Of a stretch of 64,000 nucleotides of DNA, positions 17,319 through 25,831 are shown in pieces. The DNA is from Helicobacter japonicus. GTDB lineage: Bacteria; Campylobacterota; Campylobacteria; Campylobacterales; Helicobacteraceae. The notes beneath the pieces are model-generated. The model saw nothing but the letters and a program-made list of their open reading frames with translations, was not told the origin of the DNA and made no database searches. The stretch is from NCBI RefSeq assembly GCF_000762845.2, contig NZ_JRMQ02000010.1:1-64000 (forward strand). Reading direction: 5' to 3'. The stretch's first letter is position 1, and every line of letters begins with the position of its first letter. The position numbers were made by a program, and so were the translations under genes.

Positions 17319-18725
17319 ATGGATACTTTCTCTAACATAATCGATACCACAAATGGATTCTTATATACCTATTGGCTGATTTTTGGATTAATTGCTTGTG
17401 GTTTATACCTCACCATTCGCACAAGATTCATTCAGGTGCGTTTTCTTAAAGATGCTTTTAAAGTGCTTAATGAGCGCAGCCATCAGCAACACATCTCACC
17501 TTTTGGTGCTTTAATGATTTCTACCGCTTCACGCGTAGGCATTGGTAATATTGTAGGGGTGTCAATCGCTATTGTAAGTGGTGGTGTAGGTGCATTATTC
17601 TGGATGTGGATAACTGCCCTTGTAGGTGGAGCAAGTGCCTTTGTAGAATCTACCCTCGCACAAGTGTATAAACGCAAAGATGGCGAACATCGCTATAAAG
17701 GTGGTCCCGCTTATTATATTGAAACAGCCTTACATTCTCGCACATTTGGTATTATTTTTGCCATTTCACTTATTTTGTGCTTTACTTATGGATTCAATGG
17801 TTTGCAAGCCTACACACTTACATCAGCTTTTGAAGTTTTTGTAGGCAATGAAGTATTTAACGAGGGGGGGGGCTTTACTACCTTTGTCGGACTTATTCTA
17901 GCTGCTCTTGTATCATTCTTTTTCTTTGGTGGAGGGAAAAGTTCCGCCACGATCTCATCAATTCTTGTCCCTATTATGGCTTTTGGCTATCTTATAGTAG
18001 CACTTATTGTTATTGGTATGAATATTGAGAAAATTCCTGCAATTTTTAACAATATCTTACAAGAAGCTTTTAATTTTGAGGCTATTTTTAGTGGCTTTGC
18101 AGGAAGTGCGATTGTCATTGGGATAAAACGAGGATTATTCTCCAATGAAGCAGGTATGGGTTCTGCTCCAAATGCTGCAGCAGCTGCACACACAAGCCAC
18201 CCAGCTAAACAAGGTATGGTGCAAACACTCTCTGTTTTTATTGATACATTAATTATTTGCTCTGCAAGTGCCTTTATGGTGCTATGCTCTGATTTAAGCA
18301 ACACGAGCGAACTAAAAGGTATGATACTTATGCAAAGTGTAATGCAGGATTATTTTGGCACTTTTGGCTTACTCTTTGTCAGCATTGCTATTGTGCTTTT
18401 TGCCTTTACTTCACTTATTGGAAATTACTTTTATGCGGAGGCAAATTTTAAATTTATCACAAACAATAAACTCGCTTTACAAATATTTCGCTTTTCTGCG
18501 GTAGCAATGGTTTTTATTGGCGCGCAGCTTAATCTTCAACTTGCGTGGGATTTAGCTGATATTTTTATGGGCTTTATGGCAAGTGTTAATATCATTGCCA
18601 TTTTACTTTTAAGTAATATTGCCATCAAAGTGCTTAAAGATTATGAAAAACAATGCAAAGAAGGCAAAAATCCTGTCTTTAAAGCCACTGATGTAGGAAT
18701 CACAAATACAGAGTATTGGAAATAA
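17319..18725 (+). CDS. Alanine/glycine:cation symporter (AGCS family)
   Basis: This 468-residue inner-membrane protein imports alanine or glycine with Na+. It has about ten membrane helices, the early TRFIQVRF stretch after helix 1, the family region STASRVGIGNIVGV and the later signature GLFSNEAGMGSAPNAAA. I chose the ATG at 17319 because AAAGGA lies six bases upstream; the frame is open further up to a TTG at 17274 without a ribosome site. Codons 182-185 contain nine consecutive G residues (17864-17872) encoding Glu-Gly-Gly-Gly, so slippage would truncate the protein mid-way. Two palindromes upstream suggest regulation. Confidence 0.93.
   Translation: MDTFSNIIDTTNGFLYTYWLIFGLIACGLYLTIRTRFIQVRFLKDAFKVLNERSHQQHISPFGALMISTASRVGIGNIVGVSIAIVSGGVGALFWMWITALVGGASAFVESTLAQVYKRKDGEHRYKGGPAYYIETALHSRTFGIIFAISLILCFTYGFNGLQAYTLTSAFEVFVGNEVFNEGGGFTTFVGLILAALVSFFFFGGGKSSATISSILVPIMAFGYLIVALIVIGMNIEKIPAIFNNILQEAFNFEAIFSGFAGSAIVIGIKRGLFSNEAGMGSAPNAAAAAHTSHPAKQGMVQTLSVFIDTLIICSASAFMVLCSDLSNTSELKGMILMQSVMQDYFGTFGLLFVSIAIVLFAFTSLIGNYFYAEANFKFITNNKLALQIFRFSAVAMVFIGAQLNLQLAWDLADIFMGFMASVNIIAILLLSNIAIKVLKDYEKQCKEGKNPVFKATDVGITNTEYWK
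17864..17872 (+). repeat. G9 homopolymer inside the alanine symporter gene
   Basis: Nine consecutive G residues in the coding strand keep the frame open in this assembly. G tracts of eight or more are rare in a genome of this composition and are typical contingency loci in Campylobacter and Helicobacter. Confidence 0.9.
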
Positions 18726-18749
18726 ATTGCTTATCACAAACCCAAAAGG

Positions 18750-20399
18750 TTAGAAAATCCAACCTTTGAGGTAAGCCTTAATATTATGCGCGACATCGCT
18801 CCATTCACCCATTTTGCTTTGTGTCATACATACTACATCTTCATACCACGGTGTTGAGATACCATTCCCCCAACGCCAATCATAACTCTTATGTAAAAGC
18901 ACAAGCGTATGCTTACCCATACTTGCACTAAGATGAGCGACTGCGGTATCAATGCTAATCACCATATCCATATCCTTGATAATATCATAGGTATCAGCAA
19001 AATCGTTCATATCTCTTTGAATAATATCATATTTGTCTATATGCTCGCATTGCGCTTTATTAAGTGAATAAATCTCTATATTGTGGTGATATTCTTGTAA
19101 TACGTCCATAAGTATGTGCAGTGGAATGCTTTTAGCCTCTGCTTCACTAAAGTGTGAATCTGTGCTAAAACAAATGCCAATCTTTTTTATACTTTTATCT
19201 TTCGTCTCTCTATCATCACTCTCTTTTATATCCTCATACTTCAAAGGCATAGCGTGTAAATCTTCTACACTTTTTATTCCAAGAGCCAATGGCAAAGACA
19301 CAAGAGAAATAGCCACATCATATTGCCCCACTTTATTAAGAGAATCCACACAAGGAATCTGCATTTTAGCAAAAAGTGGGACGAGTGGTTTTTGTGCAAT
19401 GATACAGACACCTTTTGCTCTTTGTGCAAGAAGCGGTAAAAATCGTGCAAACATAATACTATCACCAAAACCCTGCTCGTGATATACAAGCACAAATTTA
19501 TTTGTAAAATCTGATTGTTCTCCATTATATTGCCACAGATTTATAATATTTTCTGGGAGCATTTTAGGTAATTTTTTACGCTCTTCGTAGATTCTAAAGC
19601 CTTCTTCAAAATGTAAATTTTTTAGCAAAAAATGTGCGTAATTAATACAATACTCTACTCTATTAGGATTAAAGGCTATGGCTTGATTATAAAGTGCGAG
19701 TGCGTGCTGCATATCATCATTTGCATAGTTAAGTGCATTTGCATAGTTAAATAAAAAATCGCTATCATCTTTGTAATGTTCATACAATACATTATACACT
19801 TGCACTGCCTCACGAAAAAGCCCTATTTGCACATAAGTATTTGCGAGATTCACGCCTGCATCAAGATAGCCCCTATTGAGCGCACTCAAATACAATTCTA
19901 TCGCCTCACCAAAATGTTTTAAACTTACTTGAGCATTAGCAAGATTAAACATTGCCCCTAAATCGTTAGGGTCAAGTTTGATTGCAATCGTGTAATGTTT
20001 GATAGAACTCTGAGAATCTTCTATATCTGAATAAGCTTTAGCAAGATTAAAATGGAGATTAGAGTTATTTTGCATTTTAGAATCTTCAAGCAAGAGGTTT
20101 TCAAGCTCTGTGATACAACGCACAGGATTCCCACTACGGCGGTAAGATTCAGCAAGATTAATACGATGATAAGATTCCGTAGGCTGACATTGTGCTGCTT
20201 GAGTAAAATATTCTACTGCCCTATCATAAAATTCAAGCTCAAACATCACTACACCTGCAAGATGCCATATATCAGCACGTGTGCAATCAATGCTTAATAT
20301 TGAAATACATATATCCATACATTGATGATAATGCTTATGTTCATAAAGCTGATATGCTGTTTCTACCGCAGAGACAACATCAAATTTTTGTTGAGACAT
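18750..20399 (-). CDS. TPR protein with GT9/GT41-like C-terminal glycosyltransferase fold
   Basis: The first ~300 of 549 residues are about eight tetratricopeptide repeats (for example GAMFNLANAQVSLKHFGEAIELY). The C-terminal part starts near LVYHEQGFGDSIMFARFLP and ends with a MVISIDTAVAHLSASMGKHTLVLL stretch that resembles the nucleotide-sugar site of ADP-heptose/GT9-like transferases. TPR plus this fold is common in proteins that glycosylate proteins or surface polymers, but the sugar and target are unknown. It has a strong ribosome site (AAGGGAGA) and is transcribed alone; its stop is 24 bases from the convergent symporter gene. A hairpin around the stop (18745-18767) might be a weak terminator. 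Confidence 0.8.
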   Translation of the reverse strand: MSQQKFDVVSAVETAYQLYEHKHYHQCMDICISILSIDCTRADIWHLAGVVMFELEFYDRAVEYFTQAAQCQPTESYHRINLAESYRRSGNPVRCITELENLLLEDSKMQNNSNLHFNLAKAYSDIEDSQSSIKHYTIAIKLDPNDLGAMFNLANAQVSLKHFGEAIELYLSALNRGYLDAGVNLANTYVQIGLFREAVQVYNVLYEHYKDDSDFLFNYANALNYANDDMQHALALYNQAIAFNPNRVEYCINYAHFLLKNLHFEEGFRIYEERKKLPKMLPENIINLWQYNGEQSDFTNKFVLVYHEQGFGDSIMFARFLPLLAQRAKGVCIIAQKPLVPLFAKMQIPCVDSLNKVGQYDVAISLVSLPLALGIKSVEDLHAMPLKYEDIKESDDRETKDKSIKKIGICFSTDSHFSEAEAKSIPLHILMDVLQEYHHNIEIYSLNKAQCEHIDKYDIIQRDMNDFADTYDIIKDMDMVISIDTAVAHLSASMGKHTLVLLHKSYDWRWGNGISTPWYEDVVCMTQSKMGEWSDVAHNIKAYLKGWIF

Positions 20400-20433
20400 A
20401 CTCTCCCTTTGATATTTTCCAAAGAGCTAAAGC

Positions 20434-20464
20434 AAAAAAGATACCACTCTTTTGTCAAGAGTGG
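20434..20464 (-). terminator. Rho-independent terminator after the outer-membrane protein gene
   Basis: Read on the minus strand, CCACTCTT-GACAA-AAGAGTGG forms an 8-bp stem with a 5-base loop (20444-20464), followed after two bases by a run of T (TATCTTTTTT). It lies 31 bases past the stop codon at 20496 and before the TPR gene. Confidence 0.85.
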
Positions 20465-20495
20465 TTAAGGAAGGATAAAAACAAGAAGATAGAAT

Positions 20496-21263
20496 TTAAA
20501 AGACTACACCAAAAATCACAGAAATGCGTTGATAATTATCTTTAAAGTCTTTTGTCCTTACAGCAGTTGTAGAAATGCTTGCACCTGCCTCACGTGAAGA
20601 GCTTGTTAATTCACCCATTACATATCGCACACCTACACTAAATACATTTGAAAATTTTGCGCCAACGCCAAGCCCATATATAAGTCCGTGGTAAGTATTA
20701 TCAAGTGAAGTATCATTTTGAGTATCACTTACAAAAAACTTATCTGTAATTTTGTGATATGAGTAACCTACCATACCTTGCACATAAAAAGACCCTGCCT
20801 GAATACCTAAAATCACTGGCACTTGCACACCCCAACCATTAAATCCTAAATCTGTCATAACCTTTTTATCACCCGGAAGACCTGTAGATTGATTCGGCTG
20901 AAACGCATTTGAATCTCCAATAGATTTAAGATAAATAGGCACGGTAATTTCTGTTCCAATATAAGGGCGTATGCCACTTGCTGCTTTAATAGAAGTTATA
21001 TAAATAGAATAACCAACATCAGCAGAATGAAGATTCAAATTACCAAGTTTTGAGTATGAATACCCTAAATGTCCCTCGTTAAAAAGATACCAACGCGCTA
21101 CATTTCCAGCTTTATTAGAACCATTGAGAATCGAACCACTCGCAAAGTTCCCCAAAAGCTGTTTTTTTGCATCACCAAGCGATTTTTGATTAGTTGCTGG
21201 CGCACCAAATGCCACACTTGTAGCAACTGCAGCCATTAAAAATACTTTTCTTAAAGAAATCAT
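20496..21263 (-). CDS. Outer-membrane beta-barrel protein
   Basis: The 255-residue product has a signal peptide (MISLRKVFLMAAVATSVAFGA, cleavage after AFGA) and alternating hydrophobic and Gly/Tyr/Ser-rich segments with predicted eight to ten strands. It ends in Phe (VIFGVVF), the usual last residue of a barrel protein recognised by BamA. I chose the ATG at 21263 because AAAGGAG precedes it; the frame extends 17 codons upstream without a ribosome site. It is monocistronic, with its own -10 box at 21295-21300 and a strong terminator, suggesting a well expressed surface protein. It resembles small Helicobacter outer-membrane proteins of unknown function. Confidence 0.8.
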   Translation of the reverse strand: MISLRKVFLMAAVATSVAFGAPATNQKSLGDAKKQLLGNFASGSILNGSNKAGNVARWYLFNEGHLGYSYSKLGNLNLHSADVGYSIYITSIKAASGIRPYIGTEITVPIYLKSIGDSNAFQPNQSTGLPGDKKVMTDLGFNGWGVQVPVILGIQAGSFYVQGMVGYSYHKITDKFFVSDTQNDTSLDNTYHGLIYGLGVGAKFSNVFSVGVRYVMGELTSSSREAGASISTTAVRTKDFKDNYQRISVIFGVVF

Positions 21264-21294
21264 CTTTACTCCTTTGTGTAAATCAAGATAGTGT

Positions 21295-21300
21295 ATTATA
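21295..21300 (-). promoter_or_regulatory. -10 box (TATAAT) of the outer-membrane protein gene
   Basis: Perfect TATAAT on the minus strand, 31 bases before the start codon at 21263, giving a 5' leader of about 25 bases. Confidence 0.65.
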
Positions 21301-21302
21301 CC

Positions 21303-21322
21303 ACCGATAAACAAAAATCGGT
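21303..21322. promoter_or_regulatory. 6-bp dyad abutting the -10 box (operator candidate)
   Basis: ACCGAT and ATCGGT flank an 8-base spacer directly upstream of the TATAAT, where a -35 region would be. It could be an operator for the outer-membrane protein gene. It is short, so chance is not excluded. Confidence 0.3.
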
Positions 21323-21398
21323 TTTAAAAGTGTTCTTTTTAACAAATTAATGCATTTGTAGGATACTTAATCCCTGTCTCTGCAAATAAATTAGAGAT

Positions 21399-22796
21399 TT
21401 AAGGAGTAATAATTGCAGAATGTGAGCGATTTGTAGCGTGAAAAATAGTGCTTTTATGAATCCTTGCATAATATTTCATAAGATTCTTTTGCAATATAGG
21501 CTCAATACTTGGCACAAACCACGCATTATTACTTATCATTATCACATATTGGGGATTATCCTTATAAAACTCTCTGTGTGTCCCTTCATAACAAATTGCA
21601 TTTTTAAACCGCACACCTTTAATATCAAAATAACCAAATTTCTCTCCGCTACTAAATCCACCAATACCCTCAAAAAATAGATTCACAAGAGGAAGTAACA
21701 CAGAAGGTAAATACTCTCCAAAAGGCACAAGTAAAACTTTATCATAATAGCTTACTTTACCATCTTCAAATTTAAACATACTGTTAAAATACAGCTGCTC
21801 GCCCGTATCTCTATCAAATTGCTCACGCAATGCACCGCTAAGTATCACAATATCTTCACTCAAATCCATAAATCTCTCAAAAGGTGCAAATCCTGTAAAA
21901 TTGGACATATCAATAGGCACATAAAATGCACTTTCAGGTAAAACTATGACATCATAGCCTTCATTAATGGCTTGCTCTACTTCTTGCATATACATTTCAA
22001 AGATGCTATGAATCTGCTCTATACGATATTTTATATCTTGATTTACTTCACTCTGTATCAATTTTATTTTAAGTGACATTTCAGGGTAAAGTTGAGGGAT
22101 TTGGGTAGAAATTCCTTGCATTTGATAAGGTTGAAGCGATGTGTGAGCAAATGTGCGAAAATCAAGGGCAAGTATGAGGCAAACTATACCAAGCAACTTC
22201 CACCACGATTGATATTTCACCAAAAGCCACAAGGCGAGGATAACAAAGGCAAAACTTAATTTATCCACACCAATATAGCTATAAGCAAAAACACTCTCCA
22301 ATATAATCCAATCAAAGCCCAAAGGTGTAAGATAACTTAAAATCAATAAAAATACAAACCGCACAATCAAACATTCACACCATAAACCAACATAAAACAC
22401 AAAACCAATAAATATACCTACCAATATCACAACTATAGGGATAAACCAACCCATATCAAAGTAACGCATTCCTAGAGAAACCCAATAAAACCACAAGATT
22501 CCAATAAAAAATCCTGTGCTAAATCGGCGATTTGCTGGTGTAAAAAGCACACTTGCAATACTTAAAAAACCAAACAAAGTTGCTAAAAATGGTGGTATAT
22601 CAACAACTCCACACAACTCAAAAACCCATTGCGCATAAAAAGGTAAAACACAGCATAATGCAAATAGAAAAGAAATGCTAAGCCATACAAGAGTAGGTTT
22701 ATAGGTGCGAATATTGCGAAATGAAAAAGGTGTGTATGGCATCTCAAGTAGCCTACAAGGCTTTTGAGATAAAGAGTTAAAAGAAAAAGGAGACAT
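21399..22796 (-). CDS. lnt: Apolipoprotein N-acyltransferase
   Basis: Lnt adds the third acyl chain to the N-terminal cysteine of lipoproteins in the inner membrane. The protein has six to seven N-terminal membrane helices and a nitrilase-fold periplasmic domain with the catalytic triad in context: Glu in VLPESAF, Lys in YYDKVLLVPFGEYLP and Cys in NAICYEGTHRE. It ends abruptly at ATNRSHSAIITP, so the last ~70 residues and terminal helix of E. coli Lnt are absent. The frame is open up to 22901, inside the SDR gene; I placed the start at the ATG at 22796, which follows the SDR stop by 16 bases. It lacks a clear ribosome site, so translation may be coupled. Confidence 0.9.
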   Translation of the reverse strand: MSPFSFNSLSQKPCRLLEMPYTPFSFRNIRTYKPTLVWLSISFLFALCCVLPFYAQWVFELCGVVDIPPFLATLFGFLSIASVLFTPANRRFSTGFFIGILWFYWVSLGMRYFDMGWFIPIVVILVGIFIGFVFYVGLWCECLIVRFVFLLILSYLTPLGFDWIILESVFAYSYIGVDKLSFAFVILALWLLVKYQSWWKLLGIVCLILALDFRTFAHTSLQPYQMQGISTQIPQLYPEMSLKIKLIQSEVNQDIKYRIEQIHSIFEMYMQEVEQAINEGYDVIVLPESAFYVPIDMSNFTGFAPFERFMDLSEDIVILSGALREQFDRDTGEQLYFNSMFKFEDGKVSYYDKVLLVPFGEYLPSVLLPLVNLFFEGIGGFSSGEKFGYFDIKGVRFKNAICYEGTHREFYKDNPQYVIMISNNAWFVPSIEPILQKNLMKYYARIHKSTIFHATNRSHSAIITP

Positions 22797-22812
22797 AAAA
22801 AAATCTAAGCTA

Positions 22813-23616
22813 TTATTTAAATGTGGTTCCGCCATCAATAACAATTGTTTGACCTGTAAGCCACGCACTTTGTGTTTCATCACAGAGGAAAAATGCTGCA
22901 CCCGCCAAATCTTCAGGTGTTCCCATACGATTAAGAGGAGATTCTTCTTCTACTTTGGCTTTCACCTGTGCGTAATCGGGGAATGCCTTAAGCGCATCAG
23001 TATCAATAGGTCCTCCACTCACTGCATTTACGCGTATGCCCCACTCACCAAGCTCTGTTGCAGCATATTTTACCATCGTTTCAACTGCATTTTTAGAGTT
23101 TCCGTGTCCTGCATAATTTGGCATATATACAAGATTCCCAGTTGAGCTTAAAGAAACAATAGCTCCGCCACCAACTTCTTTCATACGTTTTGCCGCCTCT
23201 TGCGCACCCACGACAAAAGCAAGCACTGTTGCCGTATAAATATTATTTAATCCTCTGGGTTTTAAACGCATAAATGGTGCAAATCCACCCGCAACGCTTT
23301 TGCCATAAATAATTGCATTAGAGATAAAAAAATCAACGCGTGAAAAATCTTCATCAATTTTTTTAAAAAGCTCAATATACTGCTCTGTTTCTAAAACATT
23401 AAGTGGATAATATCGTGCCTTGATTCCATATTTACTTTCCACATCTTGGGCAATTTTCGCCGCTTCTTCTTCGTTTTTATTATAAGTAAAAGCTACATTC
23501 ACACCATTCTGAGCAAATTTATACAAAATAGCTTTACCAATTCCCCTTGTAGCCCCACTAATAACAAGTGTTTTGCCTTTCATAAAATCCGTAGTAGAAG
23601 TTTGTGCATTTTTCAT
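22813..23616 (-). CDS. Short-chain dehydrogenase/reductase, FabL-like (HP1014-like)
   Basis: A 267-residue classical SDR. It shows the cofactor motif near residue 18 ([10 protein letters not shown]) and the catalytic Tyr-x6-Lys in NYAGHGNSK, preceded by SLSSTG. The stretch [17 protein letters not shown] closely resembles the Bacillus enoyl-ACP reductase FabL, so an enoyl-ACP reductase role is plausible. In H. pylori the gene at this place (HP1014) is often called 7-alpha-hydroxysteroid dehydrogenase, which rests on weak similarity. It overlaps the dapA stop by four bases (ATGA). Position after dapA and before lnt does not decide between the options. Confidence 0.85.
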   Translation of the reverse strand: MKNAQTSTTDFMKGKTLVISGATRGIGKAILYKFAQNGVNVAFTYNKNEEEAAKIAQDVESKYGIKARYYPLNVLETEQYIELFKKIDEDFSRVDFFISNAIIYGKSVAGGFAPFMRLKPRGLNNIYTATVLAFVVGAQEAAKRMKEVGGGAIVSLSSTGNLVYMPNYAGHGNSKNAVETMVKYAATELGEWGIRVNAVSGGPIDTDALKAFPDYAQVKAKVEEESPLNRMGTPEDLAGAAFFLCDETQSAWLTGQTIVIDGGTTFK

Positions 23617-24494
23617 ATCTTCACCTCATATTGTTCTAAGATTGTTTGTATTTTAGCCATATTTTCCTTAGAAGGTGGCACTAATGGCAAACGATATTCT
23701 AAATTTTGTAATAATCCTACTAAAAACATAGCTGCCTTAATGGGTATAGGATTGCTTTCACAAAAGAGAATCTTATTAAGTTCGTAAAGCTTTGTGTTCA
23801 TCTCATAACTTTTTTGCATTTCGCCTTGAAGTGCAAAATGTGTTAAATCAGCAATCTCTTGTGGCATAAGATTCCCTGTTACAGAAATAACACCTTTACC
23901 ATTATTAGCCAAAATTGGAAAATTAATTGCATCTTCTCCACTTAAAATTGCAATACTTGGCACTTCTGCACCAAGTGCTACAACCCTATCCATAAGACCT
24001 GCTGCTTCTTTTATAGCATAAATATTTGGACATTGCTGATGTAAAGATTTTATTGTGTCTATTTCTATGCTAACACCTGTGCGTGATGGGACATTATAAA
24101 GCATCACTGGGATTTCTACTGCATTTGCCACTACTTTATAATGCTCAAATAAACCTTTTTGTGTAGGTTTATTATAATAAGGAGTAACACACAAAAGTGC
24201 ATCAGCTCCACATTTTTGGGCAAAAAGAGCAAGTTCTTGTGCCTCACTTGTAGAGTTACTACCTGCACCTGCAAGCACTTTTACATTACTTCCTTTGCAT
24301 ATTTGCACCGCAGATTCTATACATTCCATATGCTCTTTATGCGAAAGAGTAGCAGATTCGCCTGTCGTCCCTACAGGCACACACGCGTCCATTCCGTAAG
24401 CAATTTGTCGCTTGATTAGTCTCTCATAACTCTCAAAATCAACTTTATTGTTTTTAAAAGGTGTAATAAGTGCGCTCATTGCTCCAAAAACCAT
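23613..24494 (-). CDS. dapA: 4-Hydroxy-tetrahydrodipicolinate synthase
   Basis: DapA condenses pyruvate with aspartate semialdehyde in the first committed step of the diaminopimelate/lysine pathway. The 293-residue TIM-barrel protein has the Schiff-base Lys162 in YAIKEAAG, the proton-relay Tyr133 in YNVPSRTG and the GTTGESATL phosphate-like loop near residue 43. Length is typical. AAGGAG lies 11 bases upstream of the ATG, inside the end of the M16 peptidase gene. The gene is followed with a four-base overlap by the SDR gene. The order pyrD-peptidase-dapA-SDR matches HP1011-HP1014 as I recall it. Confidence 0.97.
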   Translation of the reverse strand: MVFGAMSALITPFKNNKVDFESYERLIKRQIAYGMDACVPVGTTGESATLSHKEHMECIESAVQICKGSNVKVLAGAGSNSTSEAQELALFAQKCGADALLCVTPYYNKPTQKGLFEHYKVVANAVEIPVMLYNVPSRTGVSIEIDTIKSLHQQCPNIYAIKEAAGLMDRVVALGAEVPSIAILSGEDAINFPILANNGKGVISVTGNLMPQEIADLTHFALQGEMQKSYEMNTKLYELNKILFCESNPIPIKAAMFLVGLLQNLEYRLPLVPPSKENMAKIQTILEQYEVKI

Positions 24495-24499
24495 ACTAC

Positions 24500-25828
24500 T
24501 TATTTCTCCTTGTTAATATCTTTTAAAATCACTACACTCAATGAATCTTCTACAAAATACTTGTTTGCAACTTGTTGAATCTTCTCTATATTTAAAGCGT
24601 TGATATCCCTTTCATAAGAGAGTAATGGCTTAATATCTCCTCTTACAAGATAGCTACCAAAAAGCTCAGCAACTGATGAAGCACCCTCAAGACCATAGAT
24701 AAAATCTGCCCTTGTATTGATTTTCACCTTATCAAGTTCTTCTTGAGAAATATTGCCCTGCTTAAGATTCTCTAAAATTTTATAAATCTCTTCTTCAATT
24801 TTTTCTGCACGCACTCCCTGCTTTGCTGTAGCAATAATCAAAAATACACTATCATCTTTAAGTTCCATATTATACGCATATACACTCGTTACTATCTGCT
24901 GCTTATCGACAAGTTCAGTTTGTAACACACTTGACTTGCCTCCACTTAGAATCTCACTTATCGCGCTTAAAGCAACTTGATCTTCACTTGAAAAGTTAGG
25001 GATTTTATAGCCCATAGCAATGTATTCAAGTTGAGAATCCTTTTTTACAATACTTCGCCTCATACCATCTTGTTTTGGTTCTTTAGCTGTAACTTGCGGG
25101 ATACTTGGGGTATGGTTTTCAAGCTTACTAAAATACTTAGAAGCACTTTCAAAAACAAGATTTGGTTCAATATCGCCGCTTACCAAAACAATCGCATTCT
25201 GCGGTTGATAGTATGTATGATAAAAAGAGCGAATATCCTCAATATTCCAACTTTGAATGTCTTGCATAAAGCCAATCGGTGTCCAATGATAAGGGTGATA
25301 AACAAAAGCAGTATTAAAAAAACGAAAATATAAATAACCCATAGGCGAATTATCTGTCCGCCATAAACGCTCCTCTGCAACAACATTACGTTCTGGTAAA
25401 AACTCTTCTTCTTTCAGTGAGAGGTTGCTCATAAGTTCTGCGAAAAGTTCTAAAGATTTATCAAGGTTCCCTGCACTTGATTTAATAAAATAATGAGTAT
25501 AATCAAAACTTGTTGAAGCATTATTTACTCCACCAAAACTTTTCACAATCTCATCAAATTCTCCTGCTTGAAGATTGCTTGTAGATTTAAAACTCAAATG
25601 TTCAAGCATATGTGCAATACCGCTTTTCCCCATTACCTCATTACGACTCCCGACTTTATAAAATACACTTGTTTGAATCACATCACTTTTATTATCAAGC
25701 GGCACAACAACAACTTGCAAACCATTATGCAATGTCTTTGTAAAATAATGAGGCAATGCACTTGAAAGTGTTGCTTGAGTGCCAACAATCTGTGAAATAC
25801 TCATTAATACTCCTAAAATAAACTTCAC
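24500..25828 (-). CDS. M16 family zinc metallopeptidase, exported
   Basis: The 442-residue protein carries an N-terminal signal-like stretch (residues 3-20) and then the inverted zinc motif His-x-x-Glu-His in [11 protein letters not shown] (about residues 71-75), with the third ligand glutamate plausible in [10 protein letters not shown] about 75 residues on. It comprises the N-terminal active and C-terminal inactive M16 halves of a single-chain processing-peptidase type. It probably degrades peptides in the periplasm. HP1012 is the matching H. pylori gene next to pyrD and dapA. It starts three bases after the pyrD stop codon and precedes dapA by five bases. Confidence 0.92.
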   Translation of the reverse strand: MKFILGVLMSISQIVGTQATLSSALPHYFTKTLHNGLQVVVVPLDNKSDVIQTSVFYKVGSRNEVMGKSGIAHMLEHLSFKSTSNLQAGEFDEIVKSFGGVNNASTSFDYTHYFIKSSAGNLDKSLELFAELMSNLSLKEEEFLPERNVVAEERLWRTDNSPMGYLYFRFFNTAFVYHPYHWTPIGFMQDIQSWNIEDIRSFYHTYYQPQNAIVLVSGDIEPNLVFESASKYFSKLENHTPSIPQVTAKEPKQDGMRRSIVKKDSQLEYIAMGYKIPNFSSEDQVALSAISEILSGGKSSVLQTELVDKQQIVTSVYAYNMELKDDSVFLIIATAKQGVRAEKIEEEIYKILENLKQGNISQEELDKVKINTRADFIYGLEGASSVAELFGSYLVRGDIKPLLSYERDINALNIEKIQQVANKYFVEDSLSVVILKDINKEK

Positions 25829-25831
25829 AAC

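Noticed and set aside
18745-18767. Hairpin at the end of the TPR-glycosyltransferase gene as a terminator
   Set aside because: Short 7-bp stem overlapping the stop codon with only four T after it; not strong enough to list.
21264-21314. Upstream 17-codon extension of the outer-membrane protein
   Set aside because: It would span the AAAGGAG site and the -10 box and would bury the signal peptide.
22797-22901. Lnt start inside the SDR gene
   Set aside because: No ribosome site and a long overlap with a well-conserved C-terminus; the ATG at 22796 is simpler.
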